Shown: piece by piece, positions 27,174 through 35,927 of the stretch
Layout of the letters: each line of letters begins with the position of its first letter
Position numbering within the stretch: position 1 is the first letter of the stretch
Source of the DNA: Pseudescherichia vulneris NBRC 102420
GTDB lineage: Bacteria; Pseudomonadota; Gammaproteobacteria; Enterobacterales; Enterobacteriaceae
Assembly (NCBI RefSeq): GCF_000759795.1
Contig: NZ_BBMZ01000005.1
Location: forward strand, 1 to 64,000
Direction of reading: 5' to 3'
Length of the DNA: 64,000 nt
Translations under genes and position numbers: made by a program
Notes under the pieces: generated by a model
Databases searched by the model: none
What the model saw: the letters and a program-made list of their open reading frames with translations, nothing else
What the model was told of the DNA's origin: nothing

Positions 27174-28313
27174 ATGGTTTTGCATTCCACGCGCTGGCTG
27201 GCGCTGAGCTACTTTACCTACTTTTTCAGCTACGGCATCTTTTTACCTTTCTGGAGCGTTTGGCTCAAGGGTACCGGCCTGACGCCGGAAACCATCGGCC
27301 TGCTGCTCGGGGCAGGGCTGGTCGCCCGCTTTCTCGGCAGCCTGACCATTGCCCCTCGGGTCACCGATCCCTCCCGGCTGGTGTTCGCCCTGCGCGTGCT
27401 GGCTCTGCTGACGCTGTTGTTTGCCCTGGCCTTCTGGGCTGGCAACCACGTTGGCTGGCTGATGGCGATCATCATCGGCTTTAACCTCTTCTTCTCGCCG
27501 CTGGTGCCGCTCACCGACGCGCTGGCTAACACCTGGCAAAAGCAGATCGTCATGGACTATGGCCGGGTACGCCTGTGGGGATCGATCGCCTTTGTGATCG
27601 GCTCGGCGCTGACTGGCAAGCTGGTGAGCCTCTTCGACTACCGGGCGATCCTGGCGATGCTGACTCTGGGGACAATATCCATGCTGCTCGGGATGCTGCT
27701 GCGCCCGTCGGTGATGCCGATCGGGGAGCGTCGGGCGCAGGCCGCCGCTGGCTGGCCCGCGTGGCGGAGCCTGATCGGCCAGAACGGGCGCTTTCTGGCC
27801 TGTGTCTCGCTGCTACAGGGGGCGCACGCTGCCTACTACGGCTTTAGCGCCATCTACTGGCAGGAGGCGGGTTACTCTGCCTCAACGGTTGGCTATCTCT
27901 GGTCTCTGGGCGTTGTCGCGGAGGTGATTATCTTCGCGCTGAGCAACCGCCTGTTCCGCCGCTGGAGCGCCCGGGATCTGCTCCTGCTGTCAGCGGTATG
28001 CGGCATAGTGCGCTGGACGTTGATGGGCTGGACCACGGCGCTGCCATGGCTGCTGGTGGTGCAGGTGCTGCACTGTGGAACCTTTACCGTCTGCCACCTG
28101 GCGGCGATGCGCTATATCGCTGCCCGCCAGGGAAGCGAGGTGATCCGCCTGCAGGCCGTCTACTCGGCGGTGGCGATGGGGGGCAGCATCGCGGTAATGA
28201 CCATCTTTGCCGGCTTCCTGTTCCAGCATCTGCATCAGGGCGTATTCTGGGTGATGGCGATGGTCGCGCTGCCCGCGCTGTTTGTCCGGCCCGGCGTTAC
28301 CGCCCGGACCTAA
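27174..28313 (+). CDS. hcaT: MFS transporter HcaT (3-phenylpropionate permease homologue)
   Basis: A 379-residue, 12-helix major facilitator protein that matches E. coli HcaT in length and along its whole sequence. HcaT is thought to import 3-phenylpropionate with protons. The N-terminal half has the Phe-Ser-Tyr-Gly-Ile-Phe-Leu-Pro-Phe-Trp motif, typical of the LacY-like NHS family. I chose the ATG at 27174, which follows GGGAGG; a frame starting at 27105 adds 23 residues with no family support. The hca catabolic genes that accompany it in E. coli are not next to it here. It is convergent with csiE, their stops overlapping by 4 bp. Confidence 0.92.
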   Translation: MVLHSTRWLALSYFTYFFSYGIFLPFWSVWLKGTGLTPETIGLLLGAGLVARFLGSLTIAPRVTDPSRLVFALRVLALLTLLFALAFWAGNHVGWLMAIIIGFNLFFSPLVPLTDALANTWQKQIVMDYGRVRLWGSIAFVIGSALTGKLVSLFDYRAILAMLTLGTISMLLGMLLRPSVMPIGERRAQAAAGWPAWRSLIGQNGRFLACVSLLQGAHAAYYGFSAIYWQEAGYSASTVGYLWSLGVVAEVIIFALSNRLFRRWSARDLLLLSAVCGIVRWTLMGWTTALPWLLVVQVLHCGTFTVCHLAAMRYIAARQGSEVIRLQAVYSAVAMGGSIAVMTIFAGFLFQHLHQGVFWVMAMVALPALFVRPGVTART

Positions 28314-29587
28314 GACTCCAGCATGTCACGAATATGTAACTGCTGCTGCTCGCTCAGGGTCATCACCGCATGGATCAGCGGGGCAGAGAAGAGCGGCAGC
28401 GGCGTTACGTAAGGCGTCACAATCAGGGCGGCCTCACGCGGGGCCCCCTCCTGCTGGAAGGTGGCGAGCGGCAGATACTTGATATTCAGCGGCAGCAGCG
28501 TCAGCTCCCGCAGCTGCTCCTCAATGGCGCGTTCCCGCTCGGGCGCGTCGTCAGTCAGCAGCACCACCTGCTTCTCGTGCAGATCGTTCTCCTGCATCAG
28601 CCATGCGCCAAAGATCACCGCCACCAGGCCCGCCTCCTCATGGGTAAAGCACAGGTTGTACTCCTCCTCCAGACAGAGCAGCGCCTCGCGGGTGGTACGC
28701 ATCAGCCGGGGGTAGAGCAGATTAATCTCCTCCGTCAGGCTGGTATCGATCCCGATGCCAAACAGGCTACGGTTCAGCGCCTGCGCCAGATGAATATAGA
28801 GCTGATCGGTCAGGCCCTGCTCATCGCTAAAGTCCATCCCGGAGAGGGCGCGAAAGCGCTCGATAGTCTGGTGGATAGCCCCCCGCAGCCGCGTGTCCTG
28901 CTGATGGCTGTCGTGGATCGGATCCGGCGTGCGCAGCAGCATAAACAGCACCGTCAGGAAAAGATGCTCGCTCACGTGGGGAACGGGGATCACCCGGCGC
29001 TGCCAGTGGCGAATAATCTCATTGGCAACCAGATACTCTGCCCGCGCTTCGGCCCAGGCCTGCTGCAACGGTGCAAACGCGGGCGTAAAGCCAAGCTGGT
29101 GCGCAAGCAGACAGTATTGTAAATAGAGACGCAGAAACTGAATATCTCGCTGTTCAAACTGCCGCTCAAGGCGACGGGAGCAGAGATTAATCAGGGCGTG
29201 CAGGTTAGTATCGTCATACAATGTTCTGGCGATACCCTGTTGCTTAAGCGCGTTTTTTAGCGCCGGGGTAAAGTGAGTGCTAACAAAGTTGGGGCAGAGA
29301 CGAATGGCGCGCTTGAGCCAGTGGATGAGGCAGAGACGCTGGTCGAGAGCCGCGCCCTCAATGCGGTAGCTGCCGTCCTGCTGCGCGGTAATGTTCAGCC
29401 GGTGGTAGCGCTGGATCTCATGACCCGTATCGGCAATATCTTGCCGGGTAATTGTGCCGTCCACGTTGTTCAGCTTGCCGAGTATATCTGGTGTCACCGT
29501 TTGTCCTGGCAGGGCGAGCATTAGGAGTACATGACAGCGGCGTTGTGAACTGGAGAGCACAGATGGCGGTATCGTTACGGTTGTCAT
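28310..29587 (-). CDS. csiE: stationary-phase protein CsiE
   Basis: A 425-residue protein matching E. coli CsiE, which is induced in stationary phase in a sigma-S and cAMP-CRP dependent manner. An N-terminal winged-helix-like part (about 1-80) is followed by regions resembling PTS regulation domains (PRD; about 160-390), but it has not been tied to a target. The C-terminus ends with Leu-His-Ile-Arg-Asp-Met-Leu-Glu-Ser. Gene order csiE-hcaT is as in E. coli. The stop overlaps the hcaT stop in CTAA. Confidence 0.92.
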   Translation of the reverse strand: MTTVTIPPSVLSSSQRRCHVLLMLALPGQTVTPDILGKLNNVDGTITRQDIADTGHEIQRYHRLNITAQQDGSYRIEGAALDQRLCLIHWLKRAIRLCPNFVSTHFTPALKNALKQQGIARTLYDDTNLHALINLCSRRLERQFEQRDIQFLRLYLQYCLLAHQLGFTPAFAPLQQAWAEARAEYLVANEIIRHWQRRVIPVPHVSEHLFLTVLFMLLRTPDPIHDSHQQDTRLRGAIHQTIERFRALSGMDFSDEQGLTDQLYIHLAQALNRSLFGIGIDTSLTEEINLLYPRLMRTTREALLCLEEEYNLCFTHEEAGLVAVIFGAWLMQENDLHEKQVVLLTDDAPERERAIEEQLRELTLLPLNIKYLPLATFQQEGAPREAALIVTPYVTPLPLFSAPLIHAVMTLSEQQQLHIRDMLES

Positions 29588-29640
29588 CTGCTGGATTCCA
29601 GTTAGGGGTTTCGATAAGAATAGCTAAAGGATACGGCGGC

Positions 29641-29663
29641 GAAAGCCCTCCTGTCGGGCTTTC
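29641..29663. repeat. hairpin upstream of zevA-like gene
   Basis: GAAAGCCC/GGGCTTTC, a perfect 8-bp stem with a 7-base loop, 49 bp before the zevA-like start in the csiE gap. No T run follows; it could be in the leader of the transport operon. Confidence 0.5.
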
Positions 29664-29711
29664 CCTCAGGAATGCCGGGGGGCGTCACAGAATTTTTCTC
29701 GTAAGGAACAC

Positions 29712-30353
29712 ATGCAAACAGTTAAACCGTACGCTGGCGCGCTGGTTTTCGCGTTTTTATCGCTTCCCGCGCTGGCGCATCCCCATAGCTTTATTCGCTT
29801 GCAAACCGAGCCGGTAGTGGCGGACGGGCAGCTTGTGGCTCTCGATATGCGCTGGACGATGGATGAGATCACTTCAGCCGATCTGCTCTATGACGCGGGT
29901 GACGCCAGGCCGGAGTCACCGGTATGGAAAAAGCTGGCGGCGGAGGTGATGGCCAACGTGCTGGGACAGCACTACTTTACCGAGGTCTGGCATAACGGGC
30001 AGCGGGTTAAGTTTCTTAATCGACCCACGCACTATGGCATGTCGCGGGTCGATCACCAGGCGGTGCTGACCTTTACCCTGCCGCTGGCCACGCCGCAGCC
30101 GTTGGCCGGGCAGCGCTACACCTTTTCCACCTTCGATCCCACCTACTATGTCGATATGACCTACCAGAGCGAGCGTGACATTACGCTCTCTGCCGATCTG
30201 CAAAAGCAGTGTCAGGCAGAGCTGCACACGCCGACGCCAGGGGAGGATACCCTGGCCTTCGCACAGTCGCTGGATAAAGAGGATGCGCCGCCGGAGGATA
30301 TGGATCTCGGCAAGCAGTTTGCCCAGACCGTGACCCTGGAGTGCAAGGCATGA
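29712..30353 (+). CDS. zevA: periplasmic DUF1007 protein, ZevA-like metal transport factor
   Basis: A 213-residue exported protein of the DUF1007 family. The signal peptide is cleaved after Leu-Ala-His-Pro-style Ala at about residue 22, so the mature protein begins His-Pro-His-Ser-Phe, a possible N-terminal metal site conserved in the family. Its gene overlaps (ATGA) that of an NiCoT/RcnA-type permease. The pair matches ZevA/ZevB, which in Haemophilus influenzae supports zinc uptake. Two Cys and the N-terminal His cluster could hold zinc. The metal here is inferred; nickel or cobalt cannot be excluded. E. coli K-12 does not have this pair at this place. Confidence 0.8.
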   Translation: MQTVKPYAGALVFAFLSLPALAHPHSFIRLQTEPVVADGQLVALDMRWTMDEITSADLLYDAGDARPESPVWKKLAAEVMANVLGQHYFTEVWHNGQRVKFLNRPTHYGMSRVDHQAVLTFTLPLATPQPLAGQRYTFSTFDPTYYVDMTYQSERDITLSADLQKQCQAELHTPTPGEDTLAFAQSLDKEDAPPEDMDLGKQFAQTVTLECKA

Positions 30354-31324
30354 TGCTAAGTTCGGTGAGAAGCGCGCCCCGTTGGCGAGCGCTCTGGCCG
30401 CTGGCCCTGCTATTGCTCTGTGCTGTAGTGGGTGGGGTGCAGCTGTGGCACGCCTGGCCCCGGATCATGCTGGAGAGCGCGGGCTGGCAGCGAGAGGTTA
30501 ACCAGCAGATGAGCGCCCTATTAAAAGGCGTGGCGGCAGATCCGAGCCGGGCGGGTGGGGCCTTGCTGCTGTTTAGCTTTCTCTATGGGGTGCTGCACGC
30601 TCTCGGGCCGGGCCACGGTAAAGTGGTAATAACCACCTGGCTTGCCACTCATCCGTCAAAACTGAGGTCGAGCATTGGCCTGACCCTGGCCTCGTCGCTG
30701 CTACAGGGGCTGGTAGCCATTGTGCTGGTGGTCGTGGTTCTGACTCTGCTCCAGCTGCCTGCTCGCCAGCTGCATGTGAGTAGCTACTGGCTGGAGAAGG
30801 GGAGCTATGCCCTGGTGGGCGTGCTGGGACTTCTGCTCTGCTGGCGGGCACTGAACAGGCTGCGTCGTCTCTTGCGCAGGCCGACGTTTACCGCTTTTAC
30901 GCCACACCATGTGCATGATGCCCACTGCGGCTGCGGGCATCAGCATCTGCCCACGCCGGAGCAGCTTACGCGCGGCGATGACTGGCGCGCCCGGCTGATG
31001 ATTATTCTGTCGATGGGGATGCGACCCTGCTCCGGGGCGATCATGGTCCTGCTGTTCAGTAAGGTTATCGGGGTGTTTAGCTGGGGAATGGCATCGGCCA
31101 TGGCAATGGCGGCAGGCACGTCGCTAACCATCTCTTCCCTGGCGCTGCTGGTGTATAGCTTTCGGCGACTGGCGGTCAAGCTCGGCGGCAATAAAACGCC
31201 GGTGCTGTGGCAGCAGGTGGGGTGGTCAACGCTGGCTTTGGCCGGAGGCGTGATTCTGGTAACGGCGGCGGTGGTGATGTGGCTCAGTGCGGTGCCGGTG
31301 GGAAGGGGACTACGACCGTTTTAA
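30350..31324 (+). CDS. zevB: ZevB-like NiCoT/RcnA-family metal permease
   Basis: A 324-residue inner-membrane protein of the NiCoT/RcnA superfamily. After an N-terminal helix (about 16-34) it has the motif Gly-Val-Leu-His-Ala-Leu-Gly-Pro-Gly-His-Gly-Lys near residue 83, whose His-X5-Gly-His-Gly spacing is the family metal motif. A cytoplasmic loop near 185-200 is rich in His (His-His-Val-His-Asp-Ala-His-Cys-Gly-Cys-Gly-His-Gln-His), likely a metal sensor or relay. Six to seven helices in total. The start is the ATG overlapping the zevA stop. It works with the periplasmic partner encoded upstream. Confidence 0.82.
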   Translation: MMLSSVRSAPRWRALWPLALLLLCAVVGGVQLWHAWPRIMLESAGWQREVNQQMSALLKGVAADPSRAGGALLLFSFLYGVLHALGPGHGKVVITTWLATHPSKLRSSIGLTLASSLLQGLVAIVLVVVVLTLLQLPARQLHVSSYWLEKGSYALVGVLGLLLCWRALNRLRRLLRRPTFTAFTPHHVHDAHCGCGHQHLPTPEQLTRGDDWRARLMIILSMGMRPCSGAIMVLLFSKVIGVFSWGMASAMAMAAGTSLTISSLALLVYSFRRLAVKLGGNKTPVLWQQVGWSTLALAGGVILVTAAVVMWLSAVPVGRGLRPF

Positions 31325-31355
31325 AACGCCGGATAGCGCTACGCTATCCGGCGTT
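31325..31355. terminator. perfect inverted repeat between zevB and suhB
   Basis: A perfect 14-bp inverted repeat (AACGCCGGATAGCG/CGCTATCCGGCGTT) with a 3-bp spacer, exactly in the gap between two convergent genes. The CGCCGGATA core is like enterobacterial REP units. It can act as a bidirectional transcript end although T runs are lacking. Confidence 0.65.
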
Positions 31356-31363
31356 AGCGATGC

Positions 31364-32167
31364 TTAACGCTTCAGCGCTTCGCTCAGCTCGTCACGCATG
31401 TTCGCCAGCATGGCTTTCACCACGCGCGGGTTACCGGCGACGAGGTTACCGCTCATCATGTAGTTGTGGTTACCGGTGAAGTCACACACCAGGCCACCCG
31501 CTTCACGAACCAGCAGCTCGCCTGCGGCGAAATCCCACGGCTTCAGGCCGATCTCAAAGAAACCGTCTACGCGGCCAGCGGCAACGTAGGCCAGATCCAG
31601 CGCGGCAGAGCCGGTGCGGCGGAAGTCCGCGCACTCGGTGAACAGTTTACCGACGATCTTGATGTAGGTCTGGGCATGCTGTTTGGCTTTGAACGGGAAA
31701 CCGGTCGCCAGGATGGTGCCATCCAGATCGCGAGCGGTGCCGCCGCGCAGGCGGTAGCCGTTGAGCTGTGCGCCCTGACCACGGGTAGCGGTGAAGAGTT
31801 CGTTACGCATTGGATCGTAAACCACGGCAACTTCGGTACGGCCTTTAATGCGCACGGCGATAGAGACCGAGAAGTGGGGCAGACGCTTGATAAAGTTGGT
31901 GGTGCCATCCAGTGGATCGATAACCCATTGCACATCCTGATCTTCGCCTGCGTGTTCACCGGACTCTTCGGTGATAATGGTATGTTGCGGGTAAGATTTG
32001 CGGATAGTGTCGATAATCACGGCCTCGGCGGCTTTATCAACGTTAGTTACGAAATCATTGCTGCCTTTCTGGTTGGTTTCAACAGAGTCTGGCGTTTCGT
32101 AGTGTTTGGCAATTACATTACCCGCCTTGCGCGCTGCGCGCACGGCGATGGTCAGCATTGGATGCAT
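31364..32167 (-). CDS. suhB: inositol-1-monophosphatase, Nus-factor SuhB
   Basis: A 267-residue magnesium-dependent phosphatase. The metal motifs are visible: Glu-Glu-Ser-Gly-Glu near residue 67 and Asp-Pro-Leu-Asp-Gly-Thr-Thr-Asn near 84, then Trp-Asp-Phe-Ala-Ala-Gly near 212. Besides hydrolysing inositol monophosphate in vitro, SuhB joins the antitermination complex on rRNA operons in E. coli, and loss gives a cold-sensitive phenotype. The sequence is nearly that of E. coli SuhB. It is divergent from trmJ, with 122 bp between. Confidence 0.97.
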   Translation of the reverse strand: MHPMLTIAVRAARKAGNVIAKHYETPDSVETNQKGSNDFVTNVDKAAEAVIIDTIRKSYPQHTIITEESGEHAGEDQDVQWVIDPLDGTTNFIKRLPHFSVSIAVRIKGRTEVAVVYDPMRNELFTATRGQGAQLNGYRLRGGTARDLDGTILATGFPFKAKQHAQTYIKIVGKLFTECADFRRTGSAALDLAYVAAGRVDGFFEIGLKPWDFAAGELLVREAGGLVCDFTGNHNYMMSGNLVAGNPRVVKAMLANMRDELSEALKR

Positions 32168-32289
32168 CGGTATCTCTCACTGGATGTTAAAGAACGGGGG
32201 TGAAAACGGCGCAGAGTATACCAGCGAGTTCGGATTATGTCTTTGCTTTATGCTAATATGCGCAAATATTCTTAAGACGCTGAAAAACT

Positions 32290-33018
32290 ATGCTGCAAAA
32301 TATACGAATCGTGCTGGTTGAAACCTCTCACACCGGCAACATGGGCTCCGTTGCCCGCGCCATGAAAACCATGGGCTTAACGAATCTTTGGCTGGTTAAC
32401 CCGCTGGTGAAGCCGGACTCCCAGGCCATCGCCCTGGCCGCCGGGGCCAGCGACGTCATCGGTAACGCACAGATTGTCGACACCCTCGACGAGGCGCTGG
32501 CGGGCTGTAGCCTGGTGGTGGGCACCAGCGCCCGCTCCCGTACGCTGCCGTGGCCGATGCTCGACCCGCGCGAGTGCGGGCTGAAAAGCGTCAGCGAAGG
32601 GCAGCACGCACCGGTCGCGCTGGTATTTGGCCGCGAGCGCGTGGGCCTGACCAACGAAGAGCTGCAGAAGTGCCATTATCACGTTGCCATTGCCGCGAAC
32701 CCGGAGTACAGCTCGCTGAACCTGGCGATGGCGGTGCAGGTTATCGCCTACGAGGTGCGCATGGCCTGGCTGGCGGCGCAGGAAGCCGACGCTGAAACGG
32801 CAGAGGAAGAGACACCCTATCCGTTGGTGGACGACCTTGAGCGCTTCTACGGCCACCTTGAGCAGACCCTGCTGGCGACCGGTTTTATCCGCCCCGATCA
32901 TCCGGGACAGGTGATGAACAAGCTGCGCCGACTCTTTACCCGTGCGCGCCCAGAGAGCCAGGAGCTGAACATCCTGCGCGGAATTCTGGCGTCGATTGAG
33001 CAGAAGAACAATAAATAA
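32290..33018 (+). CDS. trmJ: tRNA (cytidine/uridine-2'-O) methyltransferase TrmJ
   Basis: A 242-residue SPOUT-family methyltransferase that methylates the 2'-OH of position 32 in several tRNAs. The knot region shows Asn-Met-Gly-Ser-Val-Ala-Arg-Ala-Met (about 17-25, with the catalytic Arg), [10 protein letters not shown], and [10 protein letters not shown]. A C-terminal helical extension (about 165-242) serves for dimer and tRNA contacts. It is the gene upstream of the isc operon, as in E. coli. Confidence 0.96.
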   Translation: MLQNIRIVLVETSHTGNMGSVARAMKTMGLTNLWLVNPLVKPDSQAIALAAGASDVIGNAQIVDTLDEALAGCSLVVGTSARSRTLPWPMLDPRECGLKSVSEGQHAPVALVFGRERVGLTNEELQKCHYHVAIAANPEYSSLNLAMAVQVIAYEVRMAWLAAQEADAETAEEETPYPLVDDLERFYGHLEQTLLATGFIRPDHPGQVMNKLRRLFTRARPESQELNILRGILASIEQKNNK

Positions 33019-33033
33019 CAGCAGTGCCGCTTT

Positions 33034-33100
33034 GCCCGGCGGCGCTTCGCTGGCGCGGGCCTACGGTTTTGTAGGCCGGGTAAGCGCAGCGCCACCCGGC
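33034..33100. repeat. REP/BIME-like element between trmJ and iscR
   Basis: A 67-bp GC-rich unit made of two inverted halves: GCCCGGC...CGGGCCTAC and GTAGGCCGGG...CCACCCGGC. Almost the same unit lies at 40211-40278. Such elements stabilise mRNA ends and bind gyrase or IHF in enterics. Confidence 0.85.
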
Positions 33101-33126
33101 GTTAAGGACATCGCACAAAACGCCTA

Positions 33127-33151
33127 ATACCTGACTAAAACAGTCAAGTAA
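33127..33151. promoter_or_regulatory. type 1 IscR box A
   Basis: A 25-bp imperfect palindrome with CTGACT and AGTCAAG arms that fits the type 1 IscR consensus at 24 of 25 positions by my count. Cluster-loaded IscR bound here would repress the isc operon. Confidence 0.85.
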
Positions 33152-33176
33152 ATAGTTGACCATTTTAGTCGGGAAT
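33152..33176. promoter_or_regulatory. type 1 IscR box B, overlapping isc promoter
   Basis: A second 25-bp palindrome immediately follows the first with no gap. It fits the type 1 consensus at 23 of 25 positions and includes a TTGACC hexamer. The layout of adjacent boxes is the one known for E. coli iscR. A -10-like TATGTA lies at 33194-33199. Confidence 0.83.
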
Positions 33177-33279
33177 GTCACACTTGCGCCTGCTATGTAA
33201 CAGACCATTTATACCTGTTTTTATAACTATCTATATAACGACAACCCCGGGCAGGGGCGAGTTTGAGGTTAAGTAAGAC

Positions 33280-33771
33280 ATGAGACTGACATCTAAAGGG
33301 CGTTATGCCGTTACTGCAATGCTGGACGTTGCGCTCAACTCTGAATCGGGCCCGGTTCCGTTGGCTGATATCTCCGAGCGTCAGGGCATCTCCCTCTCTT
33401 ATCTGGAGCAGCTCTTCTCCCGCCTGCGTAAGAATGGCCTGGTGGCCAGCGTGCGCGGTCCGGGCGGCGGTTATCTGTTAGGTAAAGATGCCAACAGCAT
33501 CGCCGTTGGCGAAGTGATCAGCGCCGTTGACGAATCGGTAGACGCGACCCGCTGTCAGGGCAAAGGCGGCTGCCAGGGCGGCGATAAGTGCCTGACCCAC
33601 GCGCTGTGGCGTGACCTGAGCGATCGTCTGACCGGCTTCCTGAACAATATCACCCTCGGTGAATTGGTCAATAACCAGGAAGTGATGGACGTTGCCGATC
33701 GCCAGCACAGCCAGGAAACACAGCGCACGACCCGCGCGCAGGACGCAATCGACGTCAAACTGCGCGCGTAA
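33280..33771 (+). CDS. iscR: Fe-S cluster-sensing regulator IscR
   Basis: A 163-residue Rrf2-family regulator. The N-terminal winged helix (about 1-65) begins [10 protein letters not shown]. The [2Fe-2S] ligands Cys92, Cys98 and Cys104 and His107 are all present in the loop before the dimer helix. With the cluster it represses the isc operon through type 1 sites; without it, it still binds type 2 sites such as the suf promoter. First gene of the isc operon, 104 bp downstream of box B. Confidence 0.98.
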   Translation: MRLTSKGRYAVTAMLDVALNSESGPVPLADISERQGISLSYLEQLFSRLRKNGLVASVRGPGGGYLLGKDANSIAVGEVISAVDESVDATRCQGKGGCQGGDKCLTHALWRDLSDRLTGFLNNITLGELVNNQEVMDVADRQHSQETQRTTRAQDAIDVKLRA

Positions 33772-33791
33772 TAAAACCATAAAAGATTTAT

Positions 33792-33852
33792 GAACCAGGC
33801 CGGAGCGCCAGCTTCGCCACGTCGGCCGTACATCCAGCCGGTTGCCTGGTTC
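33792..33852 (+). promoter_or_regulatory. long hairpin in iscR-iscS gap
   Basis: GAACCAGGC (33792-33800) pairs with GCCTGGTTC (33844-33852), and CGG (33801-33803) with CCG (33838-33840), giving a long-armed structure before iscS. In E. coli a structure here protects the iscR message when the RyhB sRNA triggers decay of iscSUA; the same role is likely. Confidence 0.65.
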
Positions 33853-33887
33853 CTTGCATTGAAGCGATGTACGGAGTCTATAGAGCA

Positions 33888-35102
33888 ATGAAATTACCGA
33901 TCTATCTCGACTACTCCGCAACCACGCCGGTGGATCCGCGTGTTGCCGAGAAAATGATGCAGTGTCTGACCCTGGACGGAAACTTTGGTAACCCAGCTTC
34001 CCGTTCACACCGTTTTGGCTGGCATGCTGAAGAGGCGGTAGATATCGCCCGTAATCAGATTGCCGAGCTGGTTGGCGCTGATCCGCGTGAAATTGTTTTC
34101 ACCTCCGGTGCAACCGAATCTGACAACCTGGCGATCAAAGGTGCTGCCAACTTCTACCAGAAAAAAGGCAAGCACATTATCACCAGCAAAACCGAACACA
34201 AAGCCGTGCTGGATACCTGCCGTCAGCTGGAGCGTGAAGGGTTTGAAGTGACCTATCTCGCCCCGCAGAGCAACGGCATTATCGACCTGAAAGAGCTGGA
34301 AGCCGCCATGCGCGACGACACCATTCTGGTCTCCATCATGCACGTCAACAACGAGATCGGCGTCGTACAAGATATCGCGACCATCGGCGAACTCTGCCGT
34401 GCGCGCGGCATCATCTACCACGTTGATGCAACCCAGAGCGTGGGCAAGCTGCCTATCGATCTGAGCCAGCTGAAAGTTGACCTGATGTCCTTCTCCGGCC
34501 ACAAAATCTACGGTCCGAAAGGGATTGGCGCGCTGTACGTGCGTCGTAAACCGCGTATTCGTATCGAAGCGCAGATGCACGGCGGTGGTCACGAGCGCGG
34601 CATGCGTTCCGGTACGCTGCCTGTGCACCAGATCGTTGGCATGGGTGAAGCCTACCGCATCGCCAAAGAAGAGATGGACACCGAGATGGCACGCCTGCGT
34701 ACGCTGCGTAACCGTCTGTGGGACGGCGTGAAAGATATGGAAGAAGTGTATCTGAATGGCGATCTTGAGCAGGGCGCACCGAACATCCTCAACGTCAGCT
34801 TTAACTACGTTGAAGGCGAGTCGCTGATCATGGCGCTGAAGGATCTTGCGGTCTCTTCCGGTTCCGCCTGTACCTCTGCAAGCCTTGAGCCATCCTACGT
34901 GCTGCGCGCGCTGGGTATGACTGACGAGCTGGCACACAGCTCTATTCGTTTCTCTTTAGGTCGTTTCACTACCGAAGAAGAGATTGACTACACCATCAAT
35001 CTGGTTCGCAACTCCATTGGCCGTCTGCGCGACCTCTCTCCGCTGTGGGAGATGTTCAAACAGGGCGTGGATCTGAACAGCATTGAATGGTCTCATCATT
35101 AA
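33888..35102 (+). CDS. iscS: cysteine desulfurase IscS
   Basis: A 404-residue PLP enzyme that takes sulfur from cysteine and passes it as persulfide to IscU, TusA and ThiI. The PLP lysine is in [10 protein letters not shown] (about residue 206), and the mobile-loop Cys in Ser-Gly-Ser-Ala-Cys-Thr-Ser-Ala (about 328). I chose the ATG at 33888; a Met seven codons upstream would place the start within the hairpin-linked leader and does not match the family. The length is that of E. coli IscS. Confidence 0.97.
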   Translation: MKLPIYLDYSATTPVDPRVAEKMMQCLTLDGNFGNPASRSHRFGWHAEEAVDIARNQIAELVGADPREIVFTSGATESDNLAIKGAANFYQKKGKHIITSKTEHKAVLDTCRQLEREGFEVTYLAPQSNGIIDLKELEAAMRDDTILVSIMHVNNEIGVVQDIATIGELCRARGIIYHVDATQSVGKLPIDLSQLKVDLMSFSGHKIYGPKGIGALYVRRKPRIRIEAQMHGGGHERGMRSGTLPVHQIVGMGEAYRIAKEEMDTEMARLRTLRNRLWDGVKDMEEVYLNGDLEQGAPNILNVSFNYVEGESLIMALKDLAVSSGSACTSASLEPSYVLRALGMTDELAHSSIRFSLGRFTTEEEIDYTINLVRNSIGRLRDLSPLWEMFKQGVDLNSIEWSHH

Positions 35103-35129
35103 TCGGTAGCGGTATCAGGAGAATTTAAA

Positions 35130-35516
35130 ATGGCTTATAGCGAAAAAGTAATCGATCACTACGAAAACCCGCGCAACGTTGGCTCTTTCGACAACAGCGA
35201 TGCCAGCGTTGGCAGCGGCATGGTGGGTGCACCGGCCTGTGGCGACGTCATGAAGCTGCAGATCAAAGTGAACAACGACGGCATCATCGAAGACGCGCGT
35301 TTTAAAACCTACGGCTGCGGCTCGGCGATCGCCTCCAGCTCCCTCGTGACCGAGTGGGTGAAAGGTAAATCCCTGGACGAAGCCCAGGCGATTAAGAACA
35401 CCGACATCGCCGATGAGCTGGAGCTGCCGCCGGTTAAGATCCACTGTTCTATCCTGGCGGAAGATGCAATCAAAGCTGCGATTGCGGACTACAAAAGCAA
35501 GCGTGACGCGAAATAA
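35130..35516 (+). CDS. iscU: Fe-S cluster assembly scaffold IscU
   Basis: A 128-residue scaffold on which [2Fe-2S] clusters are built from IscS sulfur. Cluster ligands are visible: Cys37 with Asp39 in Ala-Cys-Gly-Asp, Cys63 in Tyr-Gly-Cys-Gly-Ser, His105-Cys106 in Lys-Ile-His-Cys-Ser. The Leu-Pro-Pro-Val-Lys motif at 99-103, recognised by HscA, is intact. An AGGAGA site precedes the ATG, 27 bp after iscS. Confidence 0.98.
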   Translation: MAYSEKVIDHYENPRNVGSFDNSDASVGSGMVGAPACGDVMKLQIKVNNDGIIEDARFKTYGCGSAIASSSLVTEWVKGKSLDEAQAIKNTDIADELELPPVKIHCSILAEDAIKAAIADYKSKRDAK

Positions 35517-35531
35517 CGAGCAGAGGTTTGT

Positions 35532-35855
35532 ATGTCGATTACCCTTAGCGACAGTGCTGCCGCGCGAGTAAATAGCTTCCTGGCCAACCGGGGTAAAGGG
35601 TTTGGCCTGCGCCTGGGGGTGAGAACCTCCGGCTGTTCGGGTATGGCCTACGTGCTGGAATTTGTTGACGCGCCTGCGGCAGAAGATACCGTGTTCGAAG
35701 ACAAAGGTGTTAAGGTCGTGGTCGATGGCAAAAGCCTGCAGTTCCTGAACGGCACTCAGCTGGACTTCGTAAAAGAGGGCCTCAACGAAGGGTTTAAGTT
35801 TACCAACCCGAACGTGAAAGATGAGTGCGGCTGCGGCGAAAGCTTCCACGTTTAA
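35532..35855 (+). CDS. iscA: A-type Fe-S carrier IscA
   Basis: A 107-residue A-type carrier that receives iron or clusters and hands them to [4Fe-4S] apoproteins. The three conserved cysteines are present: Cys35 in Ser-Gly-Cys-Ser-Gly-Met, and Cys99 and Cys101 in Cys-Gly-Cys-Gly-Glu-Ser near the C-terminus. Located 15 bp after iscU. Confidence 0.98.
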   Translation: MSITLSDSAAARVNSFLANRGKGFGLRLGVRTSGCSGMAYVLEFVDAPAAEDTVFEDKGVKVVVDGKSLQFLNGTQLDFVKEGLNEGFKFTNPNVKDECGCGESFHV

Positions 35856-35872
35856 CCGCGCCTGAACGACTC

Positions 35873-35897
35873 AACCCCACTGCTCTGCGGTGGGGTT
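35873..35897 (+). terminator. attenuator-like hairpin between iscA and hscB
   Basis: AACCCCAC/GTGGGGTT, a perfect 8-bp stem with a 9-base loop, followed by the weak T-rich TGCTTT. It probably ends or stabilises part of the iscRSUA message, letting hscBA-fdx be expressed at a lower level. Confidence 0.6.
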
Positions 35898-35927
35898 TGC
35901 TTTAACCCGCCTAACCCCGAGACTGTT

